Shown: positions 1-11,446 of the stretch, piece after piece | How the letters are laid out: every line of letters starts with the position of its first letter | Numbering within the stretch: position 1 is the first letter of the stretch | DNA from: Nansenia antarctica | Lineage: Eukaryota; Chordata; Actinopteri; Argentiniformes; Microstomatidae | Assembly: GCA_963989245.1 (NCBI GenBank) | Contig: OZ022342.1 | Coordinates: forward strand, 37,950,442-38,014,441 | Direction of reading: 5' to 3' | DNA length: 64,000 nucleotides | Position numbers and translations under genes: made by a program | Notes under the pieces: model-generated | Database searches by the model: none | Seen by the model: the letters and a program-made list of their open reading frames with translations, nothing else | Told to the model about the DNA's origin: nothing

Positions 1-170
1 CAGCGGAGAGTCTACAGATAGTATGTAAACAGATATCGCACTGCTGGAGATGCACACCACACTTTGTTAAAAGAAATATTGCGTTATTGTACTTTTCAAA
101 AATATTTTGTATGTGTTTTTGCATTGCTGTTGGGAGAGTTCTTATACATGTGTAACTTTATACTTGTAAC

Positions 171-570
171 TGACGAAATTACGTTTTACGTAGCCTAGCT
201 AACTAGCCTAGCTTTCAGTGGGACCAGGGTTGCCAGATGGGCATGACAACTTCCAGCCTAACCACAGTCTAAAAAACGCTAAATCCACCAAAAAACGGTA
301 GCCCGCCCCATCTGGCAACCCTGAGTGGGACAGTCTGCAACATGGCCAATGCTAGCTGGTATGTTTTTTACTTCCACAACATGTGTATAATGTAGACACG
401 TAGTCTATACCACGTCATCCTCTGACCAAATTACGTTTTACCTAGCCTAGCTGATTTGTTCCAAGCAAGTTAATGGAAACGCTCCGATTCGCGTTTCGAA
501 ATTTGCTTACATTTTAATGAAACACCCAGCCTGATCCGCATTTCATGATTCGCGTTTCGAAATTCGCTTG
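171..570. repeat. Short direct repeats around the first MITE
   Basis: An AAATTACGTTTTAC-TAGCCTAGCT stretch occurs at about 176-200 and again at about 427-451. A second pair, ATTCGCGTTTCGAAATT, occurs at about 488-504 and 550-566. No gene is seen in this stretch; it is probably old transposon end sequence. Confidence 0.5.
225..323. mobile_element. hAT-type MITE, 99 bp, 8-bp TSD
   Basis: Both ends read CAGGGTTGCCAGATGGG in inverted orientation (17 bp perfect), and the element is flanked by the direct repeat AGTGGGAC at 217-224 and 324-331. A CAGGG terminus with an 8-bp target-site duplication is the hAT signature. It has no coding capacity. A diverged relative lies at 12487-12587 and a possible one near 16696. 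Confidence 0.9.
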
Positions 571-700
571 TCTTTTATGGAAATACAACTAATGGCTGTC
601 CACGTTTACAGCATCAAATCCCCTTTTACTTATTGTGAGTGTACAAATGTGTGAACTTTGTGGCAACCCTCTCACAATGACCAGGGGAATGTACACACAC

Positions 701-778
701 TGGAGCTAGAGCAGGGGCGGAGCTAATGGAGCTAGAGCAGGGGCGGAGCTAATGGAGCTAGAGCAGGGGCGGAGCTAA
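701..778. repeat. 26-bp tandem repeat, 3 copies
   Basis: Three essentially identical 26-bp units of the form TGGAGCTAGAGCAGGGGCGG followed by AGCTAA lie head to tail. The GGGGCGG in each unit resembles a GC box, but nothing else here suggests a promoter. Confidence 0.9.
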
Positions 779-1384
779 TGGTTCATTGCAGCGGGGGTGG
801 GGCCTTGTCGTGGGCCCTATGACTGAGTCTAATTTACGTAGCAGATGCAGACAGATAATGTGGCTGTTTCAACTCAACAAAATGGACAGTGCCATGGATT
901 TATCGGTAAAGAGCGAACTGCTGATACTAAACGAAACAACTGCTGTGCTGTAGCCTACTTCAGCACCATGGTCAGCACCATGGATTTGACCAATTTAACA
1001 TGTGATTGTTGGATTCTCATACACAGCCATAGTATAGTTATACTATAGTATATATATAGTATAGCCTAGTACACAATCAAGCCACATAATCAAGCCACAC
1101 ACAACAAACTAGAAGTGCAAACAATGTGTGACTGACTATACCAACACAAATTAAGGAGACACAGCGGTTGACAGATTTACAAATGAATGAATATGAAACA
1201 ACTCAACTTACCAATGATGTCTTCATCCAGAGTAACTTCTGAGCTTCTAGCAATCCCGATTCCAGCAATCCATAGTCCGTTTTTTGGAAACAAGAAAAAA
1301 AACATCCAATGTCCAACAGACTTGAACTGGCCTATTCCCGAACAGGCCGAACAAACTATATACAGGCCTACAATAAATGTGTCC

Positions 1385-2374
1385 TCAACGCAGTTGCATC
1401 CTCCTCTCCTTCACTCTTGCAAACCTTTCGACCACCGTATCCTTGTCAATGGCAATATCCTTCTCTATGGAGAGTAATGCGAGGTGTGACAGTCTAGCCT
1501 CCTTCATGCTTGCATGGATTGAAGTTTTCATCAACTTCAGGCAGCTGAAGCTGCGTTCTGCATTTGCTCTGGTAACAGGGAGTGTTCCGTAAACACCATA
1601 CAACATAGTGATGTTGGGAAATGCCCTATGCATATCGTTGCAAACCAGGAATGGCAGAACAGCTGTGGGGCTCAACTGTATTTCCAATTGATTATACAAA
1701 GCACGGAAAGAAAGAAATTCAACTAACACCTGATCGGATGACACGTCTCCAGCATAGAAGTCGGCAAGATTCTGGATTCTGTTGGTAGCGTCATCTGTGG
1801 AGAACCCGTTGGGTACTGCTCTTCAGTATTAAGTATGGGTCCGACTACGAGGGGGGGGGGGGGTGCTTCTTCTGCGCCCAGCTCAGCCTCGGTTTCCATA
1901 GCGGTGGCGTCCGGATCATCATTTTCACTTCCATCATTGCTTTCCCGCATAACGTTAGCTGCCTCCTCTTCAATTGCTTGGCGAGTAGTGGGGCTAGCAC
2001 TAGCACTAGCATCAGCATCATCATCATCATCATTTCCAGTATCGCTAACTAGACCTTCACCTGTGTTGTCACTGTCAAATATCGTTTATATTATCCTCAT
2101 CACTATCATCATCGTCGCGGTGGTTGCTTTCCACAGCCGCATGAACGGAGCCAGCTGTAGGCCTATGCTGTTCATCCTCCCGAGTCCGACCAAAAGACCC
2201 ACTTACTTCGCTAACGTTATCGCTAGCGGGAAATTTGCCAGATGTGGAGGGTTGCGTTGAGAAGAATTTTGTGAGTGGAACACACGAGGCCACCAAGTTC
2301 TTCCTCCGTTCTTTCTCCTTTCTTTTTTGGGAGCCCGACTTGTAGGTCTTTTCCCCCATTTTAGCTAATTGCAA
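1385..2374 (-). pseudogene. Decayed hAT transposase (N-terminus and C-terminal dimerisation domain)
   Basis: Minus-strand reading frames show two ends of one hAT transposase. The N-terminal piece (2374-2075) begins MQLAKMGEKTYKSGSQKRKE and continues with a basic stretch and KFFS, as in ZMYM1-like hAT proteins. An acidic Asp/Glu-rich segment follows (about 2070-1750), spread over more than one frame. The C-terminal piece (1744-1385) contains ANAERSFSCLKLMKT and LSHLALLSIEKD, the hAT C-terminal dimerisation motif. The middle of the protein, including most of the RNase H-like core, is missing, so this is an internally deleted, frameshifted relic. The homopurine/homopyrimidine run at about 1851-1862 may have broken the frame. 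Termini were not identified. Confidence 0.75.
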
Positions 2375-2675
2375 TGTTACACTCTGAAGGTCATGTAAAT
2401 CGTTACACTCTGAAGGTCACATAAATCACCTTCTCTTAAATCAAATGACGCACAGGTCGCACGTACAGTAAACAATATCAGAGTGAGATTGACAGCCAAT
2501 CATCTCCCCGAGTCTGAAAGATTACTATTATTATTTAAAAAATGTTGGTATGGTATTCACATGTTTATTTCTTTTGTTTGCATTGGAGCACAAAAAAGCT
2601 GGAAAAAAGCCAAATCTGATACCATTCCACACACAATTCCAAAAAAGAACTGGAAAATGATTATATATACAGTAT

Positions 2676-4415
2676 CAGTGGTTCTCAACCTTTTTTGGGC
2701 CAGCGCCCCCCTGTCCATTATCCAGGTCTCTTACCGCCCCCCATCAAAAAAAGTAGGCTTATTTTATTTTCTCCTGAATATTAATGTTGGCTAATATTCT
2801 GTGTTATATCACAGAACAACAATAACACAGCAGAAATTTCACACATGTCCGGTGCAGAACAAACAGTAGGCTACAAAACTGTACATTACAACTAACATTG
2901 TTCGTTTTTTAAGTGTGCTGGTGTTGCATTTCGCCAAATTGCTGTTTTATGATGCTAATATTTATTCATTTTTGATTGGACTTTGGGGGGAGGTGGTGTC
3001 ACAATATGGTGGCAAACGCTAGGGGGCTATTGTTTAAATATTTTATTTAGTATTCTATGGTATTATTTTCATAAACTGACCACTTAGTTCGAATTTCTCA
3101 TATCAAAACATAACAAAGTTCCAAAGTTCAGAGCTCTGCGCTCTGGGAGCGCTCAGTGATGGGTGCTCTGACTGAAAACACGGGTTTGCCCGAGCAAACT
3201 GACCGTTCGTGCATTTATGAACGTACCCGTAATAACACTGCTGACAGCTGATCAATCGCAAGCAGAGTAGTGGTTTCCTATTGCAACAAAAGACGCTGAC
3301 AGCTGTTCGGAGTGCTTATGTGTTAGTTTCCAGGACATCACAAGAGGAGCAACATATCACAAAAAAGCGATCGGATATTTTAGTTTGTAAACGTTAAGAC
3401 GAACACATCGCAATGCTAACTTCAGAATGGCACTAGGGATAACATCCACAACAACACTTAACAGTAATACATTTATGTAATATACTGTGATGAACCTGCG
3501 AGGGGAGGGGACATTCGTAGCTGATTTCTCTAGGTTCGATTATTGGTAAGCGACAGAGAGCTTTCCGGACTGGTTACAATACGATCGCTTTTTTGTTCCG
3601 GCTGTGATGTTCTGGTATGGTGGTATGGTATTAGCACTCATTTTAACTCAATTAAATAAGCTGTATTGAAAGGAAGCGAACGCATAAGCGCAGAGGGTAG
3701 TGTGTATACGCGGGGAGTGAGTATTTGGCACGTCACTGGCGGGGACATGGACTGAGTATCACAACTAAAATAAGAAATGTTTCGCTTATAGCCAACAATT
3801 ACAATGAGCCCACAAACTGAAACATATGTCACTCAAGCATAGCCTACAAGGAAAACACTCATAGAAGTTGGGCATTGAAAGTTGGCTTGTGCTAGCATTA
3901 GCTATGGTGCATCCATGGTCAACATGACGTTACAGATGGGATGAACCGGGGTTCTTTCTATCGTAGCCTAGCATAGTATTGCAATTTCTGTACTGTACAT
4001 GAACTGTCAAGATTCTTCTACAATGCAGCTTACCCAGACACATTGGAAACTATCAAAAGCTCTGCCTTTGCTAGCTGAGTTTTTAGCTTCTCCATCTTCT
4101 TGATGACACTCACTTTATTTTTTTTGGGGCCCTGCTCTACATGTGTCTGCGTCACAGAGCCCGGCCAAGTTCAGAGCGCTCAGAGATGGGTGCTCTGACT
4201 GAAAAGACGGTTTGTCCGAGCGAACTGACCGTTCGTGCATTTACGAACGTACCCGTAATAACACTGCTGACAGCTGTTTTTCATGAGAAAAATACTTTAT
4301 GCGTGAACGTCCCCCAAGAACACCTCAACGCCCCCCTTTTAAAAATATTCCAGCGCCCCCCGATGTTGTCTGAACGCCCCCTGGGGGGCGGTACCGCCCC
4401 CGTTGAGAAACGATG
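2676..4415. mobile_element. Non-autonomous hAT-like element with internal 100-bp direct repeat
   Basis: The left end reads CAGTGGTTCTCAACC and the right end reads GTTGAGAAACGATG, an imperfect inverted pair of hAT type. Both ends run into GCGCCCCCC-rich stretches that mirror each other. The immediate flanks do not form a convincing 8-bp duplication; the right side is a TA run that may have mutated. Inside, a segment of about 100 bp (GGTGCTCTGACTGAAAA onward to GCTGACAGCTG) occurs at about 3148-3250 and again at about 4175-4276. No intact transposase frame is seen. Confidence 0.7.
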
Positions 4416-5194
4416 ATATATATAATGAAAATTATTGAAAATGGTAAGAAATAATTGTGTTTCAAGCATGTGATGCTCCTTTAATTTGTATTTAAACTCA
4501 CCTGTATTTATGCTAAATGATTCGGGTGTTCAACACAAAAAAGGATAACTGAGGACCCCTCCACCTGCTGGCGTCAGGGTGGGCTGGCTGGCCCGGGGTC
4601 GTTAGGTGGGGTTCCGCCTCGGTCTCTGTGGTACTCCGTTCCTCTCTCCGGAGGGTTCAGGGGTAATCGGTCTCTGTGGTCCGGGCAGGATTCGAGTTAT
4701 GTGGGAGCCAATGGGAGCTGAGCTCCCATAGAGATGGTCTGAGCTCCCTTGAAGGCAGTAAAATCAAAAATCTGTGGGGGTCGCTAATAATACATTACCA
4801 CAACTATTATTTGATCAAAATGTCAATGTAATGAATATTATTTAATTTATATTATAAATATTGTAAAATAAACACGTTTTCCAAAAGAACTACGCGCACC
4901 ATTAATCTCCTGTGAATGACAGTATGCCTTTGACTGCCTGCACTTCACCACCAAGACACCATGGGGCGCAGTAGAATATTGAGCAACAGCAAAAGGTTGA
5001 TTAATCAGCTGTGCGGTAAACCGTTGGAACACACAGTGCACAGCTGATTAATCAATTAAACCAATAGAGTGAGACAGGATATGTTCATGCAAGGTGCCTT
5101 TCAGGAAGTAGTGGAGATCGTGCACCTAGCCTATTATTGAGAAGCAAACATTCATTCATTAGCTATACAGGAGTATATACATACAGTAGCTACC

Positions 5195-5431
5195 ATGCCG
5201 CCCAAAAAAAGGCCACTGCTGCCGACCGGGTCATCAAGCCTAGAACATTTCGGGTTTTTATCAAAGAAACCTGCTATGACACCTAACGTTAGCCCTGCTG
5301 ACAAATTTGACCCTCTCCCGTTCATCCAATCTTGGATAAAGAAAGGACATCGGACGTCAGCATCATGGGTTCCAGGACCGCGACCGCAGCCTACTGAAAA
5401 CAGACCACTTTGGTCTATCTTGTCTCCGTAA
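5195..5431 (+). pseudogene. Possible N-terminus of the element's transposase
   Basis: A 78-residue frame starts MPPKKRPLLPTGSSSLEHFG, with a basic start and many Ser/Pro residues, and stops shortly before a GTAAGG that could be a splice donor. Its place inside the left third of a TSD-bounded hAT element, and the basic KKRP start, resemble the N-terminal tails of ZMYM1-like hAT transposases. No zinc finger or catalytic motif is present, so the identity rests on position and is weak. Confidence 0.35.
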
Positions 5432-6090
5432 AGGTAAGGTGGCTTTTACTTTTTACTAACCTAGTGTACATATTTTTCGCTCCTTCTGTATAGCAAAAAT
5501 AACACAATTATTGGCCGAGATACATGTGTGACTATCGCTTTTATAGCTGTTGTTTCATGTGGGGCTGTTGATGTGGTGAAATGAGTAGCCTGCAGCTGTG
5601 GCGTCAGGATATGTTGGTATTTGAGGAGGAGGATGAGGATGAGGATTGATTGATTGATTTTGATTGAGAACTTTATTAGAAGATTTGCAGAAGTAGGTAC
5701 ATGAAAGTACATATTACATACAAGGTCAACTAACAGGATAAAAACCCAAGAAAGCCACTGGCTTATTTCAATTGGGGTCCTTGATACTCAATTCATCGTT
5801 ACATGTAAGACAGACAAAAAACTAGTACTATCTACAAGATAATACAACATACATCCAACATGGGAAGAACAATACAACAAAACATAAGGTATGTACAGCG
5901 GGTAGGACAGGTGGGGACATACACCACAGGTGGGGGCGGGGGACAAAACACAAAGTATGTACAGTGTCAGTAGTCTCCATTCAGGTCATCGTCAAGTTGA
6001 GGATTGGGGGATGGGGGGGGTTGCCCATTGTTCCACGGTTTCGGTAGAGAGTCTCCGGGTGGTGGGGGAGGGGGGGTCGTCGATGTATTC

Positions 6091-6307
6091 TGCGCTCGAT
6101 GTATTCTGCGCTGTCTCCAGTATAAATACGAGCTTTACCTGATTTCAGTCTTTTTAAATCCAAACCCAAATCCTGCGCTATGTTACCGACTAAAGAGCCT
6201 TTCGCCATTTCCTCGGGAATGGAGTAACTGACCTGCCCGTGCACTGAACTGAGAGAGAGGACCGAGATGAACAACAGTACTTGCCGTGTCATTGTTCTGC
6301 CCGACAT
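6091..6307 (-). pseudogene. Clustered protocadherin variable-exon 5' fragment
   Basis: Reading down from the ATG at 6307, the minus strand encodes MSGRTMTRQVLLFISVLSLS, a hydrophobic signal peptide. It then encodes GQVSYSIPEEM and a segment with GNIAQDLGLDLKRLKSGKAR, then a Tyr-Thr-Gly-Asp stretch. This is the start of cadherin repeat EC1 in alpha/gamma-type clustered protocadherins. Homology stops near 6100, where a 16-bp unit ending TTCTGCGCT is tandemly duplicated and the frame runs into unrelated Pro/His-rich sequence. It is a fragment of about 70 residues of a protein normally near 900, with no transmembrane or cytoplasmic part, so it is not functional as a protocadherin. It lies inside a hAT element bounded by a perfect TSD. 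Confidence 0.85.
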
Positions 6308-6674
6308 TTTCTCTGCGACGTCAAACAACAAAGACGCTATAATCCGTATATCAGTCGTTAATATCCTTTCAGCTTGCAGACAGAACAAAACACCAATGAA
6401 ACATTAGTTTACAATCCACAACCCGAACAAAACATGTCCAGCTCCAAGTGTCCATGCAGTGTTCTTGGTAACCCGGATTGTAACAGCTTGCTCTTATCTC
6501 CGGTGAATTGCTCTCTAACCCCTAGGCTACCTGCTAGCTGGCTACCTGATGTTTCGGTACCGGTACCGTTTTTAAAGTATCGATTTGTCACCGGTATCGA
6601 ATAAAACCCAAACTGTACCCAACCCTAACTATATGTTTACATGCCAACTAATTAGCTAATTCATTTCTGTCATT

Positions 6675-6775
6675 TAGAGCTGAGGGGAGCAACAGAGAGA
6701 CGGACAACAGGACAGCAACAGAGAGACAGACAACAGGACAGTAACAGAGAGACAACGGGAGAGGAGAGCAATAGA
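6675..6775. repeat. Degenerate 27-29-bp tandem repeat
   Basis: About three units built on ACAGAGAGACGGACAACAGG follow one another with substitutions. It lies in the right part of the hAT element. No gene is seen from here to 7130. Confidence 0.7.
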
Positions 6776-7130
6776 GACAGAACTGAATGCACTGAACCTT
6801 TTTTTATTCTTTGCATTATTAACACTGTTGTGTTATTGTGTTATTAAAGTGTTTAAGTGTTTTATGGTAAAGCATTATGAGTGGTGTGTGTGTGCAGGGT
6901 GCTCGTGAGTTGTATATTTTGGGGAGGGGGGAGGCTTGTGTATGGGGGCGGGGGGTCCTCACACAAAGGAGTAGCCTAGGGCCACTGACCACCTTAATCC
7001 GCTACTGCCTATAGCTAATTAAAACTTGTAAGTCCCATCGCTGTGTGGGCATGATTCGCGCGTGCATGAGAACATTTCGCACTGTTATTTTGGAGACCCC
7101 CACAGAGTTCAGCTTATAACTCGAACCCTG

Positions 7131-7860
7131 GGTCCGGGGATACTCGGTGACTCCTTTAGTTTTGATTGGACCACCGTACAGAATACACTCAAACTCACAG
7201 CACTCACATCACTCATCACTTTCGAAAATAAACATCAGCAGGTCATAGTTGACTGTTGTTCCTGCTGATTGCCCCCCCCCCCGAAGATTATTTATCTTCA
7301 CTGTCTTCTAATGTTTTGTATGTATTGTTCTATGTTGACGAGTATTTCTGTTTATATGTTTGTTTTTATTCTTGCCGGGGCCTCTTGGCCAGATCTTCAT
7401 TGAAAATGAGAATTTGTTCTCAATTGATTTTATCTGGTTAAGTAAAGGTCACCTCTCGCCGGAGGGTTCAGGGGTAATCGGTCTCTCTCTCTCCTCCGTG
7501 TTCAGGCGCGTCCCGGTCTTCTCCGTCCTGCTTCACTCGGTCTGGTCACAAACACAACCGCTATTCTATTAATGTTTCAAATGCTCACCGTGAAGCGTCT
7601 CTCACCCGTCTCCGTAGCGAGTGGCTGGTAGCTCTCCCTCTCCCGTAGTGTGTAGAGGTCCTTTATCTTGGACTTCCCCGGCCCGCACAGCTGTCCCGAT
7701 TCAGCTGTGTGAGCGGATAGTAGCGGCCTCTGTCCACTCTGACTAGGGGTCCGGGGTGCTGGAAAAATCAACGACACACTCGCTAGTCAACTAACGCAGA
7801 TTGTTTTGTGAGCCTGCTAACAATCTAAAGTAGTGTTTTAGTTAACTAAGTAGCAGTGGG
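7131..7860. other. Repeat-derived segment, no gene assigned
   Basis: A stretch with CCGGAGGGTTCAGGGGTAAT is present both at about 4650 (left of the hAT) and at about 7455, so a unit was duplicated before or around the hAT insertion. At 7370-7447 there is a common fish repeat tail ending CTGGTTAAGTAAAGGT. A 66-residue minus-strand frame at 7577-7777 has no recognised relative. From about 7778 to 7855 the sequence matches the internal part of the hAT at 62980-63058 (GCTAGTCAACTAACRCAG onward). Confidence 0.5.
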
Positions 7861-7904
7861 AATTACTTACTTAAAGCTTGTGAACTGCACTACATTGGGA
7901 GATG

Positions 7905-8320
7905 GACAGGGATGGTTCACCAAAATGACAAAATCACATATTTGGTACTTATTTTGAAAGGAGTATATGGATAAGAACAGACTTCAATACACACTTTAGT
8001 TCTGTTTATCTTGGCATGAGAACAGCTAATTGTTAGCACTTTAACCAAAACCCAATGCAAGTCAATGGACCCTAAGTTTGTTTGACCCTAAGCATGTTTG
8101 ATTATTCTCTTCAGAGAATTTAAGATGATTTTGTAACATTTTCGTAAAACATTTCACACTAACTTGACTTTGGTTAACAATTATAACCAGTAGCTGTTAA
8201 TTACCGTGCCCAGATAAACAGAACAGAACAAAAGTGCTGATTGAAGTTTGTCCTCGTCCATAAATACATTTCAGGGTAAGGAACTAAATATGTGATTTTG
8301 TCATTTGGGTGATGTGCACT
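7905..8320. mobile_element. MITE with about 35-bp terminal inverted repeats
   Basis: Left AATGACAAAATCACATATTT and right AAATATGTGATTTTGTCATT are exact inverted copies within longer imperfect arms (7909-7945 and 8285-8315). A second inner pair (GTTCTGTTTATCT / AGATAAACAGAAC) continues the fold. It has no coding capacity; the superfamily is not assigned because flanking duplications are unclear. Confidence 0.7.
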
Positions 8321-8334
8321 TATCAGACGTCAGG

Positions 8335-8404
8335 GTAACCTGAGCTGGTAGGTAAAGTGTAACCTGAGCTGGTAGGTAAAGTGTAACCTGAGCTGGTAGG
8401 TAAA
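8335..8404. repeat. 24-bp tandem repeat, 3 copies
   Basis: Units of the form GTAACCTGAGCTGGTAGGTA plus AAGT repeat three times head to tail without visible substitutions until the last two bases. Confidence 0.9.
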
Positions 8405-8405
8405 G

Positions 8406-9548
8406 GCTCTAGGTGCTCGGCCCTAGTGGTTGGGCTCCTGACTGTCATTCCAATTAGGTTCTGTTAATATCATACAAATACTATACTATATATATATGTA
8501 CAATACCATCCTGCAACATGAAGAAGGGGTGAACTGACATCAAGGTGAGGCTCCCTCACATACTGTGTCCCTGAAACGTCGTTAAGGACCGCAGGTGTTG
8601 GAATGAGCCATAATGTGGTACGCCTTACCTCAAAGGGCCAATGTCATACAGTATTAGTTAGACGATGATTCAAATGGTTTGAGCATTTGCTTAAGTGCCA
8701 GAGGAGCAGATTTTGTCATTGTATGAACAAGGTAATTTTTGTGTCATTCTGTCAGCAATGTAAATTATGTCATAATCATCATAATAATAATCAATTGTAT
8801 GTCATAGCAGCGGAGAAGCTGGCAAATCAGATGCACATTTTTAATTCATGAAGCTGTTTATCAGTTTCATCAATCATTCCACCATCCAGACACAAACATT
8901 AAAATCCACCCTATGCAAAAGGGGACTGTGTCTATTTTACACTGGAGTATTAATATAAAGTATAAAGTATAAAGTACTTTAGAACATATATTAATACACA
9001 ACCATTTTGGTCTGAAATAAGCAATTTTCGTAAAACAAATTAGACATTTAGAATCAAAGACAAAATCCATATAATCTGAGATATGTCCTTTTGATGACTT
9101 GCTTACTTCCTGCTGTCATCGAGGTGAGTTCTAACATTGGTTGTTGTAATTGTATAGTACTCCCATCAATAGATAACAAGTTAACTAACATACAGTAGAT
9201 GTCTCCTTTTTATTTCATGGTGTTTCAATATAAGAGGCGATTCAATGGCATATCGATGAATGATGATAATGGCAATCTGTCCAATGACCTTCTCACAGTA
9301 GGGGAACATGTTTATTTCAGCTTAATACTGTAATTGACAAGCATTTAGCTTCTCATTAATTAAATCCCCCCCCAGAGCAGGTTCAGAAATTTCTTTGAAC
9401 CCTAGTTTGCTTCTGTAAAGCCTCAATCAGTAGCCTGAAAGTGCTTTTATCCACCCATCAACACACCTTGGATATCGACATTGAATTCCTGAAAAGTGCA
9501 GAAGGAAAACAATCAATGTCTTTACTTGGAGTACTCCCTCAAGGGCAG
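8406..9548. other. No gene seen; AT-rich intergenic or intronic sequence
   Basis: Open frames are short and lack recognisable motifs. Short TA runs occur near 8487 and there is a triple AGTATAAAGTATAAAGTAT tandem near 8958. No terminal inverted repeats were found. Confidence 0.5.
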
Positions 9549-9550
9549 TC

Positions 9551-9590
9551 CATCTTTGTGTGAGTGTGTCTGCATGAGAGTCTGAATGTC

Positions 9591-9672
<82 letters not shown>

Positions 9673-9712
9673 GACATTCAATATCTCATGTGGACACACT
9701 CACGCAAAGATG
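9551..9712. repeat. Foldback with (AAT)n loop
   Basis: The arm at 9551-9592 is an imperfect inverted copy of 9671-9712 (42 bp each; for example GAATGTCTAT versus ATAGACATTC). The loop, 9592-9671, is an uninterrupted (AAT)n run of about 27 units. The arrangement suggests a small foldback element whose centre became a microsatellite. Confidence 0.8.
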
Positions 9713-9778
9713 ATCTATTAGAGAGATGTGTTTGTGGTGTGTTTCACAAGTATGTTTGTGTGTATTTGTATGTTTGTA

Positions 9779-9779
<1 letters not shown>

Positions 9780-9829
<50 letters not shown>
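9780..9829. repeat. (TG)n microsatellite
   Basis: About 25 uninterrupted TG units. Confidence 0.95.
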
Positions 9830-9830
<1 letters not shown>

Positions 9831-10293
9831 TATACTGTATGTATCTGTGGTGGCCTGGGGTGTATGGATTCTGCACCACTGTTCCTTTGTCCCCTGAATC
9901 TCCTTCCCCATAAGAGAACAGCAGTTTACACAGAGAACAGCAGTTTACACAGAGCTTGTTGAAAGATAACCAACCCCCCAGCTACACACTGCCACTGACC
10001 CCAGGAGCAGACAGAGCTTGAGATTCCATCATCGCTATTTCCCAACCTAGTATTAAGAATATGAAATAAAACACTGAAGAATAAATTACAGCTAAAAGAC
10101 ATTTAAGCTGTAAATAAGACATTTATTCCCAAGTACAGCTTCCAATGGTTATGAACATGATGCATCAAACTCAACACAAGTGTTCAGATGATAAACTAAG
10201 ACAAGTTAGCATTACGTTATACCTCCAAAATATATTTCATGGTTAATAATGAATGATAATGAGTTGCTCATCCCTGTATGACAGACATTCAAA

Positions 10294-10650
10294 AGGGGTA
10301 GTGGTGGCCTAGTGGATAGTGAGCTAGACCAGTGTTTCTCAAACCTCTCCTCGGGGACCACCAGCCGTTCCACATATTTGATCGGTTCCACCACCAGCAC
10401 ACCTGATTCAACTAATCAAGTGCAAAGCATATGGTCCCCGAGGAGAGGTTTGAGAAACACTGAGCTAGACTGATGATCAAAAGGTCATGAGTTGAAATCC
10501 CACCTGGGAACACCACCACTAGTGTGGCCTTGAGTAAGGCACTTAGCCCTAAATTACTCAAGGGAGACTATTCCTGTAATCTCTACAAATCTCTAATTGT
10601 AAATCACTTTGGATAAAAGCATCTGCGAAACGGTCAAAATGTATTATTGC
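10294..10650 (+). mobile_element. tRNA-derived SINE, split by a hAT MITE
   Basis: The head carries an A-box-like TGGCCTAGTGG (about 10307) and a B-box-like GAGTTGAAATCCC (about 10490). The body CCTTGAGTAAGGCACTTAGC and tail TCACTTTGGATAAAAGC are widespread fish SINE motifs. The RNA polymerase III boxes are separated by a 133-bp MITE plus its target duplication (10330-10470). Removing it restores normal box spacing. Confidence 0.8.
10330..10462. mobile_element. hAT MITE nested in the SINE head
   Basis: Ends CAGTGTTTCTCAAACCTCTC and its inverse are almost perfectly palindromic, and the 8-bp duplication AGCTAGAC lies at 10322-10329 and 10463-10470. The TSD has TA at its centre, as reported for Buster-type hAT targets. 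Confidence 0.92.
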
Positions 10651-10774
10651 ATCCTAGATTCTGTCACGATTATAGTGTGCTTTTTAAACAGAACCTTTAT
10701 CTGAAGAAATGGTGAACATCACATTAATAGGTGCTAAGAGGTGCTAATCTGAATGATGAATGCAGTCAAACCCC

Positions 10775-10777
<3 letters not shown>

Positions 10778-10827
<50 letters not shown>
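10778..10827. repeat. (CA)n microsatellite
   Basis: About 25 uninterrupted CA units. Confidence 0.95.
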
Positions 10828-10831
<4 letters not shown>

Positions 10832-11446
10832 ATGGTGCATGAAAAATACTGTACAGTATGTTGCATGTTTAGTAGGTCTGCAACAAATCTATTTCGTCAT
10901 TATGTTTTATCTTTGGCAACCTATTTCTTCCTCCCACCATCTATTAGTTTTGTAGAATTCTAAGTAGAGGTATAGTTGTGGTGAGCACACAGATTCAGTG
11001 GTTTGATAGCTGATGCTAACAAAGGCACTATCTACCTTACTAACAAAACAACAAATAACTGTTTGGCTATCCTAACAGGTTAGGCTAGGTTAGGCTAGCC
11101 TAGTAAACAACACATGTAACTCACTAAAACTTAGTGTAGGTTGTTCACCGAAAGTGTCGTTTCGTAGAAACTTTATTTGTGCATTGCTTTGTTTCTGAAT
11201 CGTTCATATATTTTAGTATAGTTCCCAAAACAAGCATGTCTTTGTTGTCTGTTGACAACGACGCTGTGTTAAGTCTGGTACTATTATATCAATTCTGGAG
11301 ACAGTCTTTGGCTGCAAAAGGCAGCCTGTTGTTTTGACTTTCCGTCTCTGCTGGCACCTGCAATCAAAGTTTCTTATCTTGTCAATTTCTGTTTCGTAAT
11401 CAGCGTCTACTGTTACAGCATATACTGATCTTAAAACCTTTTCGAT

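Larger units (their letters stand above)
4686..7130. mobile_element. hAT element, 2445 bp, with captured host fragment
   Basis: Left end CAGGATTCGAGTTAT and right end ATAACTCGAACCCTG are inverted copies, and the flanks carry the perfect 8-bp duplication GGTCCGGG at 4678-4685 and 7131-7138. The left subterminal region has GGAGCTGAGCTCCC, and the mirror GGGGGTC / GACCCCC blocks occur near both ends. Contents in order: a short frame starting MPPKKRPLLP (5195-5431), a low-complexity and repeat segment (5640-6090), a clustered-protocadherin 5' fragment on the minus strand (6091-6307), and a degenerate tandem repeat (6675-6775). No complete transposase remains. Confidence 0.85.

Noticed and set aside
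7577..7777. Minus-strand frame with LYTLRERESYQPLATETGERR as a possible host exon
   Set aside because: It looks exon-like in composition, but no family was recognised and splice sites could not be assigned with confidence.
9427..9897. Frames made of poly-Tyr, poly-Ile or Cys-Val runs
   Set aside because: They are translations of (AAT)n and (TG)n microsatellites.
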